Counted from the first letter of the stretch, positions 1-8,837 are shown. The stretch is DNA of 64,000 bases from Pseudoponticoccus marisrubri (GCF_001482405.1 NZ_LPXO01000002.1:415023-479022), one strand, 5' to 3'. Numbers and translations are program-made. Notes: a model not told the origin generated them from the letters alone.

Positions 1-934
1 GCGTGCGATAGGCGGTGATGCGGTTGTCGGCGTCGAAGGCCAGCTCGGCCAGCGTGACAAGGTCGCGCCCGCCATTGTCCGACAGCATCGCCTCGGTCCG
101 GTCCGACATCCAGCGCACCGGGCGGCCCAGAGCGCGGGCCGCAAAGGGGATGAAGAAATACTCCGGATAGGGCATGCCCTTCATGCCGAAGCCGCCGCCC
201 ACATCGGGGTTGGTCACGCGCACCTGCTCGGCCGGCAGGTCGAAGGCGCGCACCAGCTCGGATTTCATGCCCCAGACGCCCTGCCCGTTCACCGACAGGT
301 GCATCTTGCTGCCATCCCATTCGGCAAAGCAGCCGCGCGGCTCCATCGAGTTCACGATGATGCGGTTGTCCCCGATCTCGAGGCTGACGGTCCGGGCGGC
401 GGCGTCAAAAGCCGCCTGCGTGGCATCCTCGTCGCCCAGCCCGTAATCATAGGCGCGGTTGTCCGGCGCCTCGTCGTGGATGGTGGGCCCGCCCGGCTCC
501 AGCCCGAGGCTGACCGGCAGTTCGTCATAGTCGAACTCGATCAGCTCGGCCGCGTCGCGGGCCTGTTGCAGGGTCTCGGCCACCACGACCGCCACCGCCT
601 CGCCCACGAAACGCACGCGCCCTTCGGCCAGCACGGGCCGCTTGGGCGCCGCCCCCTTGGTGCCGTCGATATTGGGCGCGGGCGTGGCGCTCATCCCGGT
701 GTCGAGCCCGCCATCCAGCAGGTCCTGCGAGGTCAGCACCAGATGCACGCCCTCCGCGCCGCGCGCCTCGGAGACATCCAGCGAGGTGATCTCGGCATGT
801 GCCACGGGCGAGCGGAAGACAAAGGCGTGCAATGCGTTTTCCGGTGCGATATCATCGACGTAGCGCCCGTGCCCGGTCAGGAACCGCTCGTCCTCCACGC
901 GCTTGACCGACTGGCTCTTGCCGAACTTTTCCAT
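1..934 (-). CDS. Molybdenum hydroxylase large subunit (CoxL/xanthine dehydrogenase family), truncated by window edge
   Basis: About 311 N-terminal residues are visible; the C-terminus lies beyond the left edge. The protein opens MEKFGKSQSVKRVEDERFLT and shows the family's aldehyde oxidase a/b hammerhead region followed by a GGGFGMK molybdopterin-binding motif near residues 243-250. Members of this family hold the Mo-molybdopterin cofactor and hydroxylate small substrates (CO, aldehydes, purines, aromatic heterocycles) together with FAD and 2Fe-2S subunits. The substrate cannot be told here because the region with the active-site loop is cut off. Start chosen at ATG 934 behind a GGGAGA ribosome binding site. 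The 73-bp gap from the upstream decarboxylase gives no clear operon. Confidence 0.85.
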   Translation of the reverse strand, partial: MEKFGKSQSVKRVEDERFLTGHGRYVDDIAPENALHAFVFRSPVAHAEITSLDVSEARGAEGVHLVLTSQDLLDGGLDTGMSATPAPNIDGTKGAAPKRPVLAEGRVRFVGEAVAVVVAETLQQARDAAELIEFDYDELPVSLGLEPGGPTIHDEAPDNRAYDYGLGDEDATQAAFDAAARTVSLEIGDNRIIVNSMEPRGCFAEWDGSKMHLSVNGQGVWGMKSELVRAFDLPAEQVRVTNPDVGGGFGMKGMPYPEYFFIPFAARALGRPVRWMSDRTEAMLSDNGGRDLVTLAELAFDADNRITAYRT

Positions 935-1007
935 GCTGTGTCTCCCGCGTTCCCGTTTGCGGCGGACTGTAGCGGCCATGCGCCCAGTGTCCAGTCCGCC
1001 CGCCCGA

Positions 1008-2126
1008 TCACCGCAGAACTGTCACGATCCGCCTTGCGCCATAGCCGTTGAACGAGGTCGAAAGCGCCGCGGCATAGGCGCCGGAGGCCGCAAACAGCAG
1101 GTAATCCCCCTCGGCCAGCGAAGCCGGCAGCGCCACGCGGTCCGACAGCCGGTCGAGGCTGTCGCAGGTCGGCCCGAACACGGTCATCGGCTGGACGGGA
1201 CCGCCCCGCGCCTGCCCGTCGGGTGCCAGCACCGTGATGCGCGAGGCGGGGCCCAGGTCGCGCCACTCGCTCAGCCCGCCATAGATGCCGTCATTGAGGA
1301 ACACTGCCCCGTCGCCGGCCGCGCGAACCCGCAGCGCGAGGGTAAAGGCCTCGGCCACGAGGCCCCGGCCCGGCTCGCAGACCAGCGGCGGGACCGGGTC
1401 GAAAGCGGCGCGCGCCGCGGCGCGGATCGTGTCGAAGATGCGCGACAGGTCGGGCGCCGTGCCATGGCGATGCGCCGGGAAGCCGCCACCCACGTTCAGC
1501 GACACCAGCGTGACACCCGCCTGCCCGGCCAGCCCGGCGGCGGCCGCGATGTAGCTGGCCCAGGCGGCCGGATCCTCGCATTGCGTGCCGGGGTGGAAGG
1601 TGATCGCCGGAAACCCGCCCCGCGCTGCCACCGCGCGCAGCAGCGCCACGGTCAGCTCGGGCGGCGCCCCGAACTTGGAGCCGAAATCATAGACCGCGCC
1701 CTTGACCGGCAGGGCCAGGCGCACGGCGATCTCGCACCCTGTGATGTCACCCAGCTTGTCCAGCTCGCCCATGCGATCCACCGACCACGAGGCGACGCCA
1801 CGCCGGCGCGCCTCGGCGATCTCGGCCGCGCTGCGCACCGGGTTGTGATAGTTCAGCCGGGCCCGCGGCGCGCGGCCCTGCACCAGCGCCATCTCGGCCG
1901 GCGAGGCGACGTCGAACCCGTCGAGCCCGGCCCCGATCAGCGTGTCCAGCACCAACGGGTCCGGGTTGGCCTTGACCGCATAGGTCACCTGCCCGGGAAA
2001 GCCCTGCAGGAACGCCTCGGCCGTGGCGCGCAGCCGCGCGGGCGAGAAGAAATAGACCGGCTCGTCCGGGCGCATCCGCGCCAGCCAGGCTACGGGATCG
2101 TCGGAGAAACTGCTGTCGAATGGCAT
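1008..2126 (-). CDS. Type III (alanine-racemase-fold) PLP decarboxylase, ornithine decarboxylase-like
   Basis: A 372-residue fold-III PLP enzyme, the usual length for bacterial ODC/DAPDC-like proteins. Visible landmarks are the PLP lysine in YAVKAN (K52), His178 in HPGTQ, the glycine-rich phosphate loop GGGF (213-216), EPGR (251-254), the active-site cysteine in GPTCDS (C321) and the C-terminal GAY (349-351). GPTCDS-LD is typical of ornithine/lysine decarboxylases rather than diaminopimelate decarboxylase, so putrescine or cadaverine formation in the cytoplasm is the best guess. It is divergent from an Lrp/AsnC regulator gene 111 bp away, which suggests amino-acid-responsive control. The exact amino-acid substrate is inferred, not shown. 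Confidence 0.88.
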   Translation of the reverse strand: MPFDSSFSDDPVAWLARMRPDEPVYFFSPARLRATAEAFLQGFPGQVTYAVKANPDPLVLDTLIGAGLDGFDVASPAEMALVQGRAPRARLNYHNPVRSAAEIAEARRRGVASWSVDRMGELDKLGDITGCEIAVRLALPVKGAVYDFGSKFGAPPELTVALLRAVAARGGFPAITFHPGTQCEDPAAWASYIAAAAGLAGQAGVTLVSLNVGGGFPAHRHGTAPDLSRIFDTIRAAARAAFDPVPPLVCEPGRGLVAEAFTLALRVRAAGDGAVFLNDGIYGGLSEWRDLGPASRITVLAPDGQARGGPVQPMTVFGPTCDSLDRLSDRVALPASLAEGDYLLFAASGAYAAALSTSFNGYGARRIVTVLR

Positions 2127-2237
2127 GGGGTCTGTCCTCGCGCGTGTTTTCGCCGATCCTGCCGGCGCGTCCGGACGATTTCACTAGGCAGATCGCGCAG
2201 TGCGAGTCATGCTTTCCGTCACCTTGACGAGGATATC

Positions 2238-2672
2238 ATGCAGATTGACGAGACCGACCGCGCGCTGATCGCGCTCCTGTCCGAGAATGCCCGCCTGCCG
2301 GTGACCGATCTGGCCCGGCGGCTGGGCATCGCGCGCACCACGGTGCAGGCGCGGATCGACCGGCTGGTCGACCGCGGCGTGATCGCCGGGTTCACGCTGC
2401 GCCGCGGCCCCGGGCTGCGCCCCGCGATGCGCGCCACGGTGCTGATCGCGGTGGAGCCACGGGCCACGCCCGGCGTGCTGGACCGGCTGAAAGCGCTGAG
2501 CGAGGTCGAGGCGGTGCACACCACGTCCGGCCGGTTCGACCTGATCGCCACGCTGGGCGCGGACACGACCGAACAGCTGGACCGCGCGCTCGACCAGATC
2601 GGCGCGGCCAAGGGGGTGCAGCGGTCGGAAAGCCTGATCCACTTGAGCACCCGGATCGACCGGGGCGCCTGA
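2238..2672 (+). CDS. Lrp/AsnC family transcriptional regulator
   Basis: 144 residues, the normal length for this family. An N-terminal winged helix-turn-helix (roughly residues 4-55, with LARRLGIARTTVQARIDRL) is followed by an AsnC/RAM ligand-binding domain (about 65-140). Start chosen at ATG 2238, preceded by GAGGA; the open frame continues upstream through the antisense of the decarboxylase but that part is not coding. These proteins form octamers that bind DNA in response to amino acids. The divergent decarboxylase gene is its most likely target. A long hairpin with a G-rich loop follows 50 bp downstream. Confidence 0.93.
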   Translation: MQIDETDRALIALLSENARLPVTDLARRLGIARTTVQARIDRLVDRGVIAGFTLRRGPGLRPAMRATVLIAVEPRATPGVLDRLKALSEVEAVHTTSGRFDLIATLGADTTEQLDRALDQIGAAKGVQRSESLIHLSTRIDRGA

Positions 2673-2721
2673 CCGGCCGACCACGGGCATGACACCCGCA
2701 CACGCGCCCCCGGGCGCCACG

Positions 2722-2777
2722 CGCGCCTTTCGGGGGCGGCGGGGGTGGGTGGGCGGGAGCTGCCCCCGAAAGGCGCG
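2722..2777. terminator. Long hairpin with a G-quadruplex motif in its loop, between convergent genes
   Basis: The 19-nt arm at 2722-2740 is complementary to 2759-2777 with a single mismatch. The 18-nt spacer contains GGGGGTGGGTGGGCGGG, four G-runs separated by single bases. The right arm ends on the base before the yciB stop codon, and the lrp-type gene ends 50 bp to the left. Position between convergent genes fits a bidirectional terminator, but there is no T-tract. Confidence 0.6.
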
Positions 2778-3422
2778 TCAGCCCTCCTCGTCCAGCGCGT
2801 AGCGCTTGAACAGTCCGCCCTGGAAGATGAAGAAGACGAAGATCGACGCGGTCAGCCCGAAAGTCTTGAAATAGACCCAGGCCTCGGTGCTCATCGTGCG
2901 CCAGATCACCTCGTTCAGCAGCGCCAGTCCGAAGAAGAACAGCATGATGCGCCGCGTCAGGATCATCCAGCCCTCGTCCTGCAGCGGCATCAGCCCTTCC
3001 ATCACCGCCTGCAGCCAGCTTTCGCCGCGCAACAGCCCGATTCCCAGCGCCGTCCCGAACAGCAGGTAGATCAGCGTGGGCTTGAGCTTGAAGAACCGCT
3101 CGTCGTTCAGCCAGACGCTGAGACCCCCGAAGACCACGATCAGCACCGCGGTGACGATCTGCATCCGGCTAAGATGCCCGGTCAGCTTCCACAGCGCGGC
3201 CATGCAGACCAGGAAGACCGGGATGAACCCGGCGGTGACCACGATGAACCCGTCATAGGCCGTGCCGCCGAGGATGAAGACCTCGTCCTTCAGCCAGAGA
3301 TAGGCCACGAAGAAGGCCAGGATCGGGCCGAATTCCAGCGCCGATTTCAGCATCGGGTTGATCTGCGGTCTGTCCACGTCGCGCGCTCCCTGTTGCGTGT
3401 TCCGTCCAGATAGGCGTTTCAC
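2778..3422 (-). CDS. yciB: YciB/IspZ family inner-membrane septation protein
   Basis: Polytopic membrane protein with about five hydrophobic segments and the family landmarks LEFGPILAFF near the N-terminus, the HLSRMQI-type loop, NDERFFKLKPTLIY in the middle and NEVIWR towards the end. YciB proteins span the inner membrane and affect septation and cell-envelope synthesis. Start taken as GTG 3422, which overlaps the stop of the upstream DMT transporter (GTGA), implying translational coupling. An internal GTG at 3377 would give a 199-residue protein closer to the family's usual N-terminus and is a real alternative. Confidence 0.88.
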   Translation of the reverse strand: MKRLSGRNTQQGARDVDRPQINPMLKSALEFGPILAFFVAYLWLKDEVFILGGTAYDGFIVVTAGFIPVFLVCMAALWKLTGHLSRMQIVTAVLIVVFGGLSVWLNDERFFKLKPTLIYLLFGTALGIGLLRGESWLQAVMEGLMPLQDEGWMILTRRIMLFFFGLALLNEVIWRTMSTEAWVYFKTFGLTASIFVFFIFQGGLFKRYALDEEG

Positions 3423-4321
3423 CCGCCAAGCTCAACGATCACCGCACCCGCCGCGATCAGGCTCATCAGTGCGATGCGCCGCGGCCCCACCGTCTCGCGC
3501 AGGACCAGCCAGCCGATCAGCGCGGCGAAGACGGTCGAGGTCTCGCGCAGCACCGCCGCCTCGCCCACCTGGTCGAGCCGCGTGGCCAGCATGATCGCAC
3601 CGAAGCTGAAAAAGGCCACCAGCCCGCCTGCAAAGCCGCGCAGCAGAAGCGGCCCCGGCGCCGGGCGCGCGGCCATGGCGCGCCAACGCAGCGCCGCAAT
3701 GACCGGGAACAGCAGCCCGTCGACGAAGAAGAACCACGCGAGAAAGGTGAACGGATCGGCGGTCGCGCGGATGCCATAGGCGTCATAGGTCGTGTAGAAC
3801 GCCACGAAGAGCCCGGTGGCCACGGCAAAGCCCAGCGCCGCCGGCAGCGTCTCGCGCGCGGTCTGCAGAAAGACCAGGTTGTAGAGTGCCAGCCCGAAGA
3901 TGCCCGCCAGCAGCACGCCCACGCCCATCCATTGCACCGGCGTGAAGACCTCGCCAAAGACCAGCCCCGCGCCGATCACCGCGAAAAGCGGCCCGGTCCC
4001 GCGCACCACGGGGTAGACCACCGTGTAGGCGCCCCGCGTATAGGCATAGGCCTGCAACACCTTGTAGATGCTGTGGATGACGAAGGCCCCGGCAAAGATC
4101 GCCCACATGTGCGGCTCGGGCCAGGGCACCACGAACAGGGCAAAGGGCATGGCCATCAGCCCGTACATCCCGTCGATCGCGCCGCGCGACAGCCACGGAT
4201 CGTGCCGCCCCTTCTGCAGCGCGCCGAAGACCGCGTGCAGCACCGCGGCCAGCAGCGCCAGCCACATGGCCAGCACATGGCCCGCCGGCGTGCCCTCCAG
4301 CCCGATCAGCCAGTCGCTCAT
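3419..4321 (-). CDS. DMT-superfamily (EamA) transporter
   Basis: About 300 residues with ten predicted hydrophobic helices in two EamA-like halves, including the VVRGTGPLFAVIGAGLVFGE segment that matches the end of the first repeat and RETSTVFAALIGWLVLRETVG at the end of the second. These are inner-membrane exporters of small metabolites; the substrate cannot be read from sequence. Start chosen at ATG 4321 (MSDWLIGLEG); an upstream GTG at 4366 adds 15 residues without hydrophobic character. Overlaps yciB by 4 bp, so the two genes are likely co-transcribed. Confidence 0.85.
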   Translation of the reverse strand: MSDWLIGLEGTPAGHVLAMWLALLAAVLHAVFGALQKGRHDPWLSRGAIDGMYGLMAMPFALFVVPWPEPHMWAIFAGAFVIHSIYKVLQAYAYTRGAYTVVYPVVRGTGPLFAVIGAGLVFGEVFTPVQWMGVGVLLAGIFGLALYNLVFLQTARETLPAALGFAVATGLFVAFYTTYDAYGIRATADPFTFLAWFFFVDGLLFPVIAALRWRAMAARPAPGPLLLRGFAGGLVAFFSFGAIMLATRLDQVGEAAVLRETSTVFAALIGWLVLRETVGPRRIALMSLIAAGAVIVELGG

Positions 4322-4407
4322 GCTGCGGCGCCCCCGGAACAGGGGGCCGGCCGGGGCGTTGGACACGAAACCGTGACAGATCGCGCAGCCAGGAAAGGGA
4401 CAGCCCC

Positions 4408-4890
4408 ATGTGGACCACCATCGCCGACGAATTGACCGGCAGCTTCTCCGCCGTCCCGGCCAGCATCGCCTTTGCCCGCGTCGTGGCCGCCTCTGGCCTC
4501 GCGGCGGTGATCGGGTTGGAGCGCGAGCTTAAGCACAAGCCCGCCGGGCTGCGCACGCATATCCTGGTCGCCGTGGCGGCCTGTCTCTTCGTCATCATCG
4601 GACGGGAGCTCGCCGCAATGGATTTCGGCGAGAACGAACAGCGCAACGATCCCCTGCGCATGATCGAGGCGGTGACCGCCGGGGTGGCCTTCCTTGCGGC
4701 CGGGCTGATCTTCACCGCCGGGGGCGAGGTCAAGAACGTGACCACCGGCGCTTCGCTCTGGCTGGCGGGCGCCGTGGGGCTGGGCTGCGGGGCGGGCCAG
4801 ATGCCGCTGGCGGCGCTGACCACGGCTGTGGTTGTCTCGGTCCTGCTGCTGTTGCGGCAGCTGGAACGCCTGATGGGCACCGATGACTAG
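4408..4890 (+). CDS. MgtC/SapB family membrane protein
   Basis: 160 residues covering the conserved hydrophobic MgtC domain: an N-terminal amphipathic stretch, then GLERELKHKPAGLRTH (about residues 36-51), the signature cytoplasmic loop of the family, and several membrane helices. It lacks the C-terminal ACT-like domain of Salmonella MgtC, like many short environmental members. MgtC proteins are linked to magnesium limitation and F1Fo-ATPase modulation in pathogens; the role in free-living bacteria is unclear. ATG 4408 lies behind AGGAAAGG. Divergent from the DMT/yciB pair. Confidence 0.88.
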   Translation: MWTTIADELTGSFSAVPASIAFARVVAASGLAAVIGLERELKHKPAGLRTHILVAVAACLFVIIGRELAAMDFGENEQRNDPLRMIEAVTAGVAFLAAGLIFTAGGEVKNVTTGASLWLAGAVGLGCGAGQMPLAALTTAVVVSVLLLLRQLERLMGTDD

Positions 4891-4910
4891 GCCCGCGTGA
4901 CGGGCCCCAC

Positions 4911-6182
4911 TCACCCCTTGTCCAGCCCGGTCAGCGCGGCGGCGAAGTCCTCTGGATCGAAGGGCGCCAGGTCGTCGATCTGCTCGCCCACCCCGATGGC
5001 ATGGATCGGCAGGCCGAACTTGTCGGCCAGCGCCACCAGCACGCCGCCCTTCGCCGTGCCGTCCAGCTTGGTCATCACAAGGCCCGAGACATCGGCCAGT
5101 TTGCGGAAGGTCTCGACCTGGTTGAGCGCGTTCTGCCCGGTCGTCGCGTCCAGCACCAGCAGCGTGTTGTGCGGCGCGTCGGGGTCCTTCTTGCGGATCA
5201 CGCGGACGATCTTGGCCAGCTCCTCCATCAGGTCGGCGCGGTTCTGCAACCGCCCGGCCGTGTCGATCATCAGCAGGTCCGCGCCATCGGCCTGTGCCTT
5301 GGCCAGCGCGTCGAAGGCCAGGCTGGCGGGATCGCTGCCCTGCGCGGCCGTCAGCACCGGCACGCCGGCCCGGTCGCCCCAGACCTGCAGCTGTTCGACG
5401 GCGGCGGCGCGGAACGTGTCGCCCGCGGCGATCACAACCGATTTGCCGGCGGCGCGGAACTGGCTGGCCAGCTTGCCGATCGTCGTGGTCTTGCCCGAGC
5501 CGTTCACCCCCACGACCAGCACCACCTGCGGCTTTTTCGGGTAGAGCGGCAGCGGGCGCGCGACGGGCTCCATGATGCGGGCGATCTCCTGCGCGAGCAG
5601 CGCCTTGATCTCGTCCACCGAGAGCCGCTTGCCGAAGCGCCCCTCCGCGATATTGGCAGTGACGCGCAAGGCCGTGTCGACGCCCATGTCCGAGGCGATG
5701 AGCAGCTCTTCGAGGCTCTCCAGCATGTCGTCATCCAGCTCGCGCCGCATGACCGCCTGCCCGCCTCCGCGCCCCAAAAGACGCCCGAAGAGCCCGCCAC
5801 GCGCGGCCGGTGCCGCCGGCGCCTCTTCCATCGCGGGCATGTCGAGCGGCTTTGGCCCTTCGGGCGCGGGATCGGGTTCGGGGGCCGGGTCGGTTTCCGG
5901 CTCGGGCTCTGCTTTCTGGGCTGGTTCAGGCTCCGCTTTCGGGTCCGGCTCGGCCTTCGGTGCCGGCTCCGGCTCTGTCTCGGGCGCCGGGGCAGACTCG
6001 GGCTTCGCCGCCGGCGCCGGCTCGGGCTGCGCCGCCCGGTCGGGCCGGGCGTCGGCAGCGGGCTCGACGGGCGCCTCGCCCGGCTCCTCGGTGCCGCCAT
6101 CCTGCACGATCGCGTCCAGCCCCTCGTCCAGCTTGGAGGAGGACTTGAAGAGCCGGTTCTTGAGTTTGCCGAAAAAGGACAT
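4911..6182 (-). CDS. ftsY: Signal recognition particle receptor FtsY
   Basis: 423 residues. The C-terminal NG domain carries the SRP-GTPase motifs: P-loop GVNGSGKTTTIGKLA (near residue 225), DTAGRLQ (near 304) and TKLDGTAKGG (near 372). It docks SRP-ribosome complexes at the inner membrane for co-translational insertion. The N-terminus MSFFGKLKNRLFKSSSK is a basic amphipathic segment likely to touch the membrane. It is followed by a roughly 110-residue acidic linker made of degenerate Pro-Glu/Asp/Lys-Ala repeats (A domain). The open frame runs on upstream through antisense of the next gene; ATG 6182 fits the family N-terminus. Confidence 0.97.
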   Translation of the reverse strand: MSFFGKLKNRLFKSSSKLDEGLDAIVQDGGTEEPGEAPVEPAADARPDRAAQPEPAPAAKPESAPAPETEPEPAPKAEPDPKAEPEPAQKAEPEPETDPAPEPDPAPEGPKPLDMPAMEEAPAAPAARGGLFGRLLGRGGGQAVMRRELDDDMLESLEELLIASDMGVDTALRVTANIAEGRFGKRLSVDEIKALLAQEIARIMEPVARPLPLYPKKPQVVLVVGVNGSGKTTTIGKLASQFRAAGKSVVIAAGDTFRAAAVEQLQVWGDRAGVPVLTAAQGSDPASLAFDALAKAQADGADLLMIDTAGRLQNRADLMEELAKIVRVIRKKDPDAPHNTLLVLDATTGQNALNQVETFRKLADVSGLVMTKLDGTAKGGVLVALADKFGLPIHAIGVGEQIDDLAPFDPEDFAAALTGLDKG

Positions 6183-6284
6183 GAGGGCCGCCTGACAGTC
6201 AAAGTTTCCTTCACCTAATATGAGGCGCAACTTAATAAAAGTGTGAGTTGACCTGGCTGCCACTGCCCGCCTTAAGCTGAGACC

Positions 6285-7187
6285 ATGAGATTGCGCCTGC
6301 TGATTGCCCTGTGCCTGTTTCCCTTGTCCGCCGCCGCGGGCCCCGAGGACGAGCCGGGCACCATGTGCTCGCCGGGCGCCTTCGGGCAGGTGCAATGCAT
6401 TCGGCCCAGCCATTTCGTGCATGACACCTGCCAGGCGATCGAGGCCTTTGCCGGCACGCACGGGCTGGATCCGGGCTTCTTCGCGCGGCTGATCTGGCAG
6501 GAGAGCCGGTTCGACCCCAATGCGCTCAGCCATGCCAACGCGCAGGGAATCGCGCAGTTCATCCCCTCCACGGCAAAGCTGCGCGGGCTGATCGACCCCT
6601 ACAACCCCGCCGAGGCGCTGGAATACTCGGCCGAGTACCTGGGCGAGCTGTCGCGGCGCTACGGCAATCACGGGCTGGCCGCGGTGGCCTATAATGGTGG
6701 CGAACGGCGCGCCGACGGGTTGGTCGCGCGGTCGCGCGGGCTGGCGCGGGAGACGATCAACTACGTCAAGATCATCACCGGGCTGCCCGCCGAGACATGG
6801 CGCGACGCCCCGCCCGAGGATCACGACTATCGCCTGCAGAAGGACAAGCCCTTCGCTCAGGCCTGTCACGAGCTGGCCCGCAACCGCCGCCTGACCGCCT
6901 ACCCGCCGCCCGAACCGCCCGAGCCGGTGCTGAAGAAATGGGGCGTGCAGGTCGCCTTCGGCACCAGCCGCGACCGTGCCATGGCGCAGTATCGCGACCG
7001 CGTGCGCAGCTGTTCGCGGCTGACCAACAGCGAAGAGCCCGACATGATCTGGCAGAAGAGCCGCGCCAGCCCGCGCGGCGGGTATTTCATGGCCCGCATC
7101 GGACGCGATACGCGGGACGCGGCTTGGGATTTCTGCCGTCGGTTGAAATCCAGCGGCTGCATCTGCGCGGTCTACAAGAACTACTGA
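6285..7187 (+). CDS. Lytic transglycosylase (SLT domain) with C-terminal SPOR-like region
   Basis: 300 residues with an N-terminal signal peptide (LLIALCLFPLSAAA). The SLT domain spans about residues 50-180, with the catalytic glutamate in IWQESRFDPNA (E73), the GIAQFIPSTA motif and AYNGG (136-140). These enzymes cleave peptidoglycan glycan strands between MurNAc and GlcNAc in the periplasm to form 1,6-anhydro ends. The last 60 or so residues (from WGVQVAFGTSRDRAM to the end) resemble a SPOR-type fold that could bind denuded glycan. That second assignment is by general appearance only. No clear operon partner. Confidence 0.85.
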   Translation: MRLRLLIALCLFPLSAAAGPEDEPGTMCSPGAFGQVQCIRPSHFVHDTCQAIEAFAGTHGLDPGFFARLIWQESRFDPNALSHANAQGIAQFIPSTAKLRGLIDPYNPAEALEYSAEYLGELSRRYGNHGLAAVAYNGGERRADGLVARSRGLARETINYVKIITGLPAETWRDAPPEDHDYRLQKDKPFAQACHELARNRRLTAYPPPEPPEPVLKKWGVQVAFGTSRDRAMAQYRDRVRSCSRLTNSEEPDMIWQKSRASPRGGYFMARIGRDTRDAAWDFCRRLKSSGCICAVYKNY

Positions 7188-7275
7188 CGCGGCCTGCCCC
7201 GGGATTGCCACGGTTTTGCCTGACAGGGTGCATGGCGACCGGCTATGGCAGAGCATTACCGGGATGAGGCCGCGG

Positions 7276-8337
7276 ATGGCACGTTTCACGATCGCAACCC
7301 TGGCCATGGTGGCCCTGCTGGCGCTGGCGCTGGTCCATGGCGGCATCTGGGCTGTGGCGGCGCTGGTCTACATTACCGCCTTCACCTATTTCATGGATCG
7401 CATCGCCGCGCTGGCCCCGCCGGACGATCCCGGGCAGGAGTTTCCCGCCGGCGACACGCTGTCGCTGCTGCTGGGGGTCGCGCATTTCCCGCTGCTTTAC
7501 GGCGGGGTCCGGGTGATCGGCTCATCCGATGCCTTCACGACGGCCGACAAGATCCTGATCTTCTTTGCCCTTTCGCTGTTTCTTGGGCAGGTGAGCAATT
7601 CCAACGCGCATGAGCTGATCCACCGCGCGCCGCGCGTGCTGCGACGGCTGGGCGTTGCGGTTTACGCCTCGATCCTGTTCGGCTTCCACGCCTCGGCGCA
7701 TGTGCGGGTGCATCACGTCCATGCTGCCACGGTGCGCGATCCGAACTCGGCGCGGCTGGGTGAGAGCTTCTATGCCTTCGCCCCCCGCGCCTGGGCCGGG
7801 GCGCTTGTCGCGGGCTATCACGCCGAATCGCGGTTGCGGCGCGGCACGGGGCTGCACCCTTACGCGGTCTACGGGCTGGGCGCGGCGCTGTCGCTGGTGC
7901 TGGCCTATGTGCTTGCCGGCTGGGGCGGCATCGCGGCGCTGCTGGGCCTGTCGGCCTATGCGCAGGCGCAGCTGCTCCTGTCGGACTATGTCCAGCACTA
8001 CGGGCTGACGCGGCGCGAGATTGCGCCCGGCCGCCCCGAGCCGGTCGGGCCGCAGCACAGCTGGAACGCGCCGCACGGCTTCTCCTCGGCGCTGATGCTG
8101 AACGCGCCGCGCCATTCGGACCATCACAGCCACCCGGCCAAGCCTTATCCGGGCCTGTCGCTGGATCGCGCGGCCATGCCGATCCTGCCCCATTCGCTGC
8201 CGGTCATGGCGGTGTTGGCGCTACTGCCGCCGGTCTGGCGGCGCGTCATGGATCGCCGCGTGGCGCGTGTCCGGGCACGGCAGGCGGATCTGCCCGACAG
8301 GCAGGCAACCGCCTCGAGACTGCCGCAAGAAGCTTAA
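7276..8337 (+). CDS. alkB: AlkB-type membrane di-iron hydroxylase (alkane 1-monooxygenase family)
   Basis: About 353 residues, mostly hydrophobic, with the eight-histidine pattern of membrane di-iron oxygenases: HELIH (112-116), HVRVHHVH (142-149), DYVQHYGL, and HSDHHSHP near residue 280. The NxxxHYGL-type motif separates alkane hydroxylases from fatty-acid desaturases. It would hydroxylate the terminal carbon of medium-chain alkanes in the inner membrane with rubredoxin as electron donor. No rubredoxin or rubredoxin reductase gene is nearby. Start set at ATG 7276, with GAGG upstream; ATG 7264 is an alternative four codons earlier. Actual substrate is inferred. Confidence 0.85.
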   Translation: MARFTIATLAMVALLALALVHGGIWAVAALVYITAFTYFMDRIAALAPPDDPGQEFPAGDTLSLLLGVAHFPLLYGGVRVIGSSDAFTTADKILIFFALSLFLGQVSNSNAHELIHRAPRVLRRLGVAVYASILFGFHASAHVRVHHVHAATVRDPNSARLGESFYAFAPRAWAGALVAGYHAESRLRRGTGLHPYAVYGLGAALSLVLAYVLAGWGGIAALLGLSAYAQAQLLLSDYVQHYGLTRREIAPGRPEPVGPQHSWNAPHGFSSALMLNAPRHSDHHSHPAKPYPGLSLDRAAMPILPHSLPVMAVLALLPPVWRRVMDRRVARVRARQADLPDRQATASRLPQEA

Positions 8338-8392
8338 CCATTCATGAATACCTGACCTTCCGAAAGCCCCTGCGCTCTGGCACTGTCACCCC

Positions 8393-8791
8393 ATGAAACA
8401 GATTCTCGCCCTCACCCTTGCCACCCTGCTCGCCGCGCCGGCCTGGGCGGCCGAGCCGATGACCGCCTCGGAATTCGAGCGCTATGTGACCGGCAAGACG
8501 CTCTATTTCGGCCTCTCGGGCGAAGCCTACGGCGTCGAGGAATACCTGCCCGATCGGCAGGTGCGCTGGTCCTTCCTGGACGGCAAGTGCAAGGACGGGT
8601 TCTGGTACGAGGATGCCGGGCAGATCTGTTTTGTCTATGAGGACAACCCCGAGCCGCAATGCTGGAGCTTTTTCAAGGAAGGCAGCGGGCTGCGCGCGGT
8701 ATTCGAGAACGACCCCGGCAGCACCGTGCTCTACGAGGCCGAGCAGGATGACGAGCCCATGGTCTGCTACGGCCCGGATGTGGGCGTCTGA
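8393..8791 (+). CDS. Small secreted protein of unknown function
   Basis: 132 residues. A clear signal peptide (MKQILALTLATLLAAPAWA, cleavage after AWA) leaves about 113 mature residues with four cysteines (in GKCKDGFWY, GQICFVYED, PQCWSF and MVCYG), so disulfides in the periplasm are likely. The mature part is rich in aromatic and acidic residues. It has some resemblance in layout to small alphaproteobacterial DUF995-type proteins, but I cannot assign a family. Stands alone between alkB and a convergent LysR gene. Confidence 0.75.
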   Translation: MKQILALTLATLLAAPAWAAEPMTASEFERYVTGKTLYFGLSGEAYGVEEYLPDRQVRWSFLDGKCKDGFWYEDAGQICFVYEDNPEPQCWSFFKEGSGLRAVFENDPGSTVLYEAEQDDEPMVCYGPDVGV

Positions 8792-8837
8792 AATACAACA
8801 ATCTCAAGGGATTGCGCACCACTCCTGAGGCATCACC

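Noticed and set aside
903..2237. Open frame extending upstream of the Lrp-type gene
   Set aside because: It is antisense to the decarboxylase; the real start at 2238 has a ribosome binding site and the family N-terminus.
6183..7346. Large in-frame extension of ftsY
   Set aside because: It is antisense to the lytic transglycosylase gene, and the FtsY N-terminus begins at 6182.
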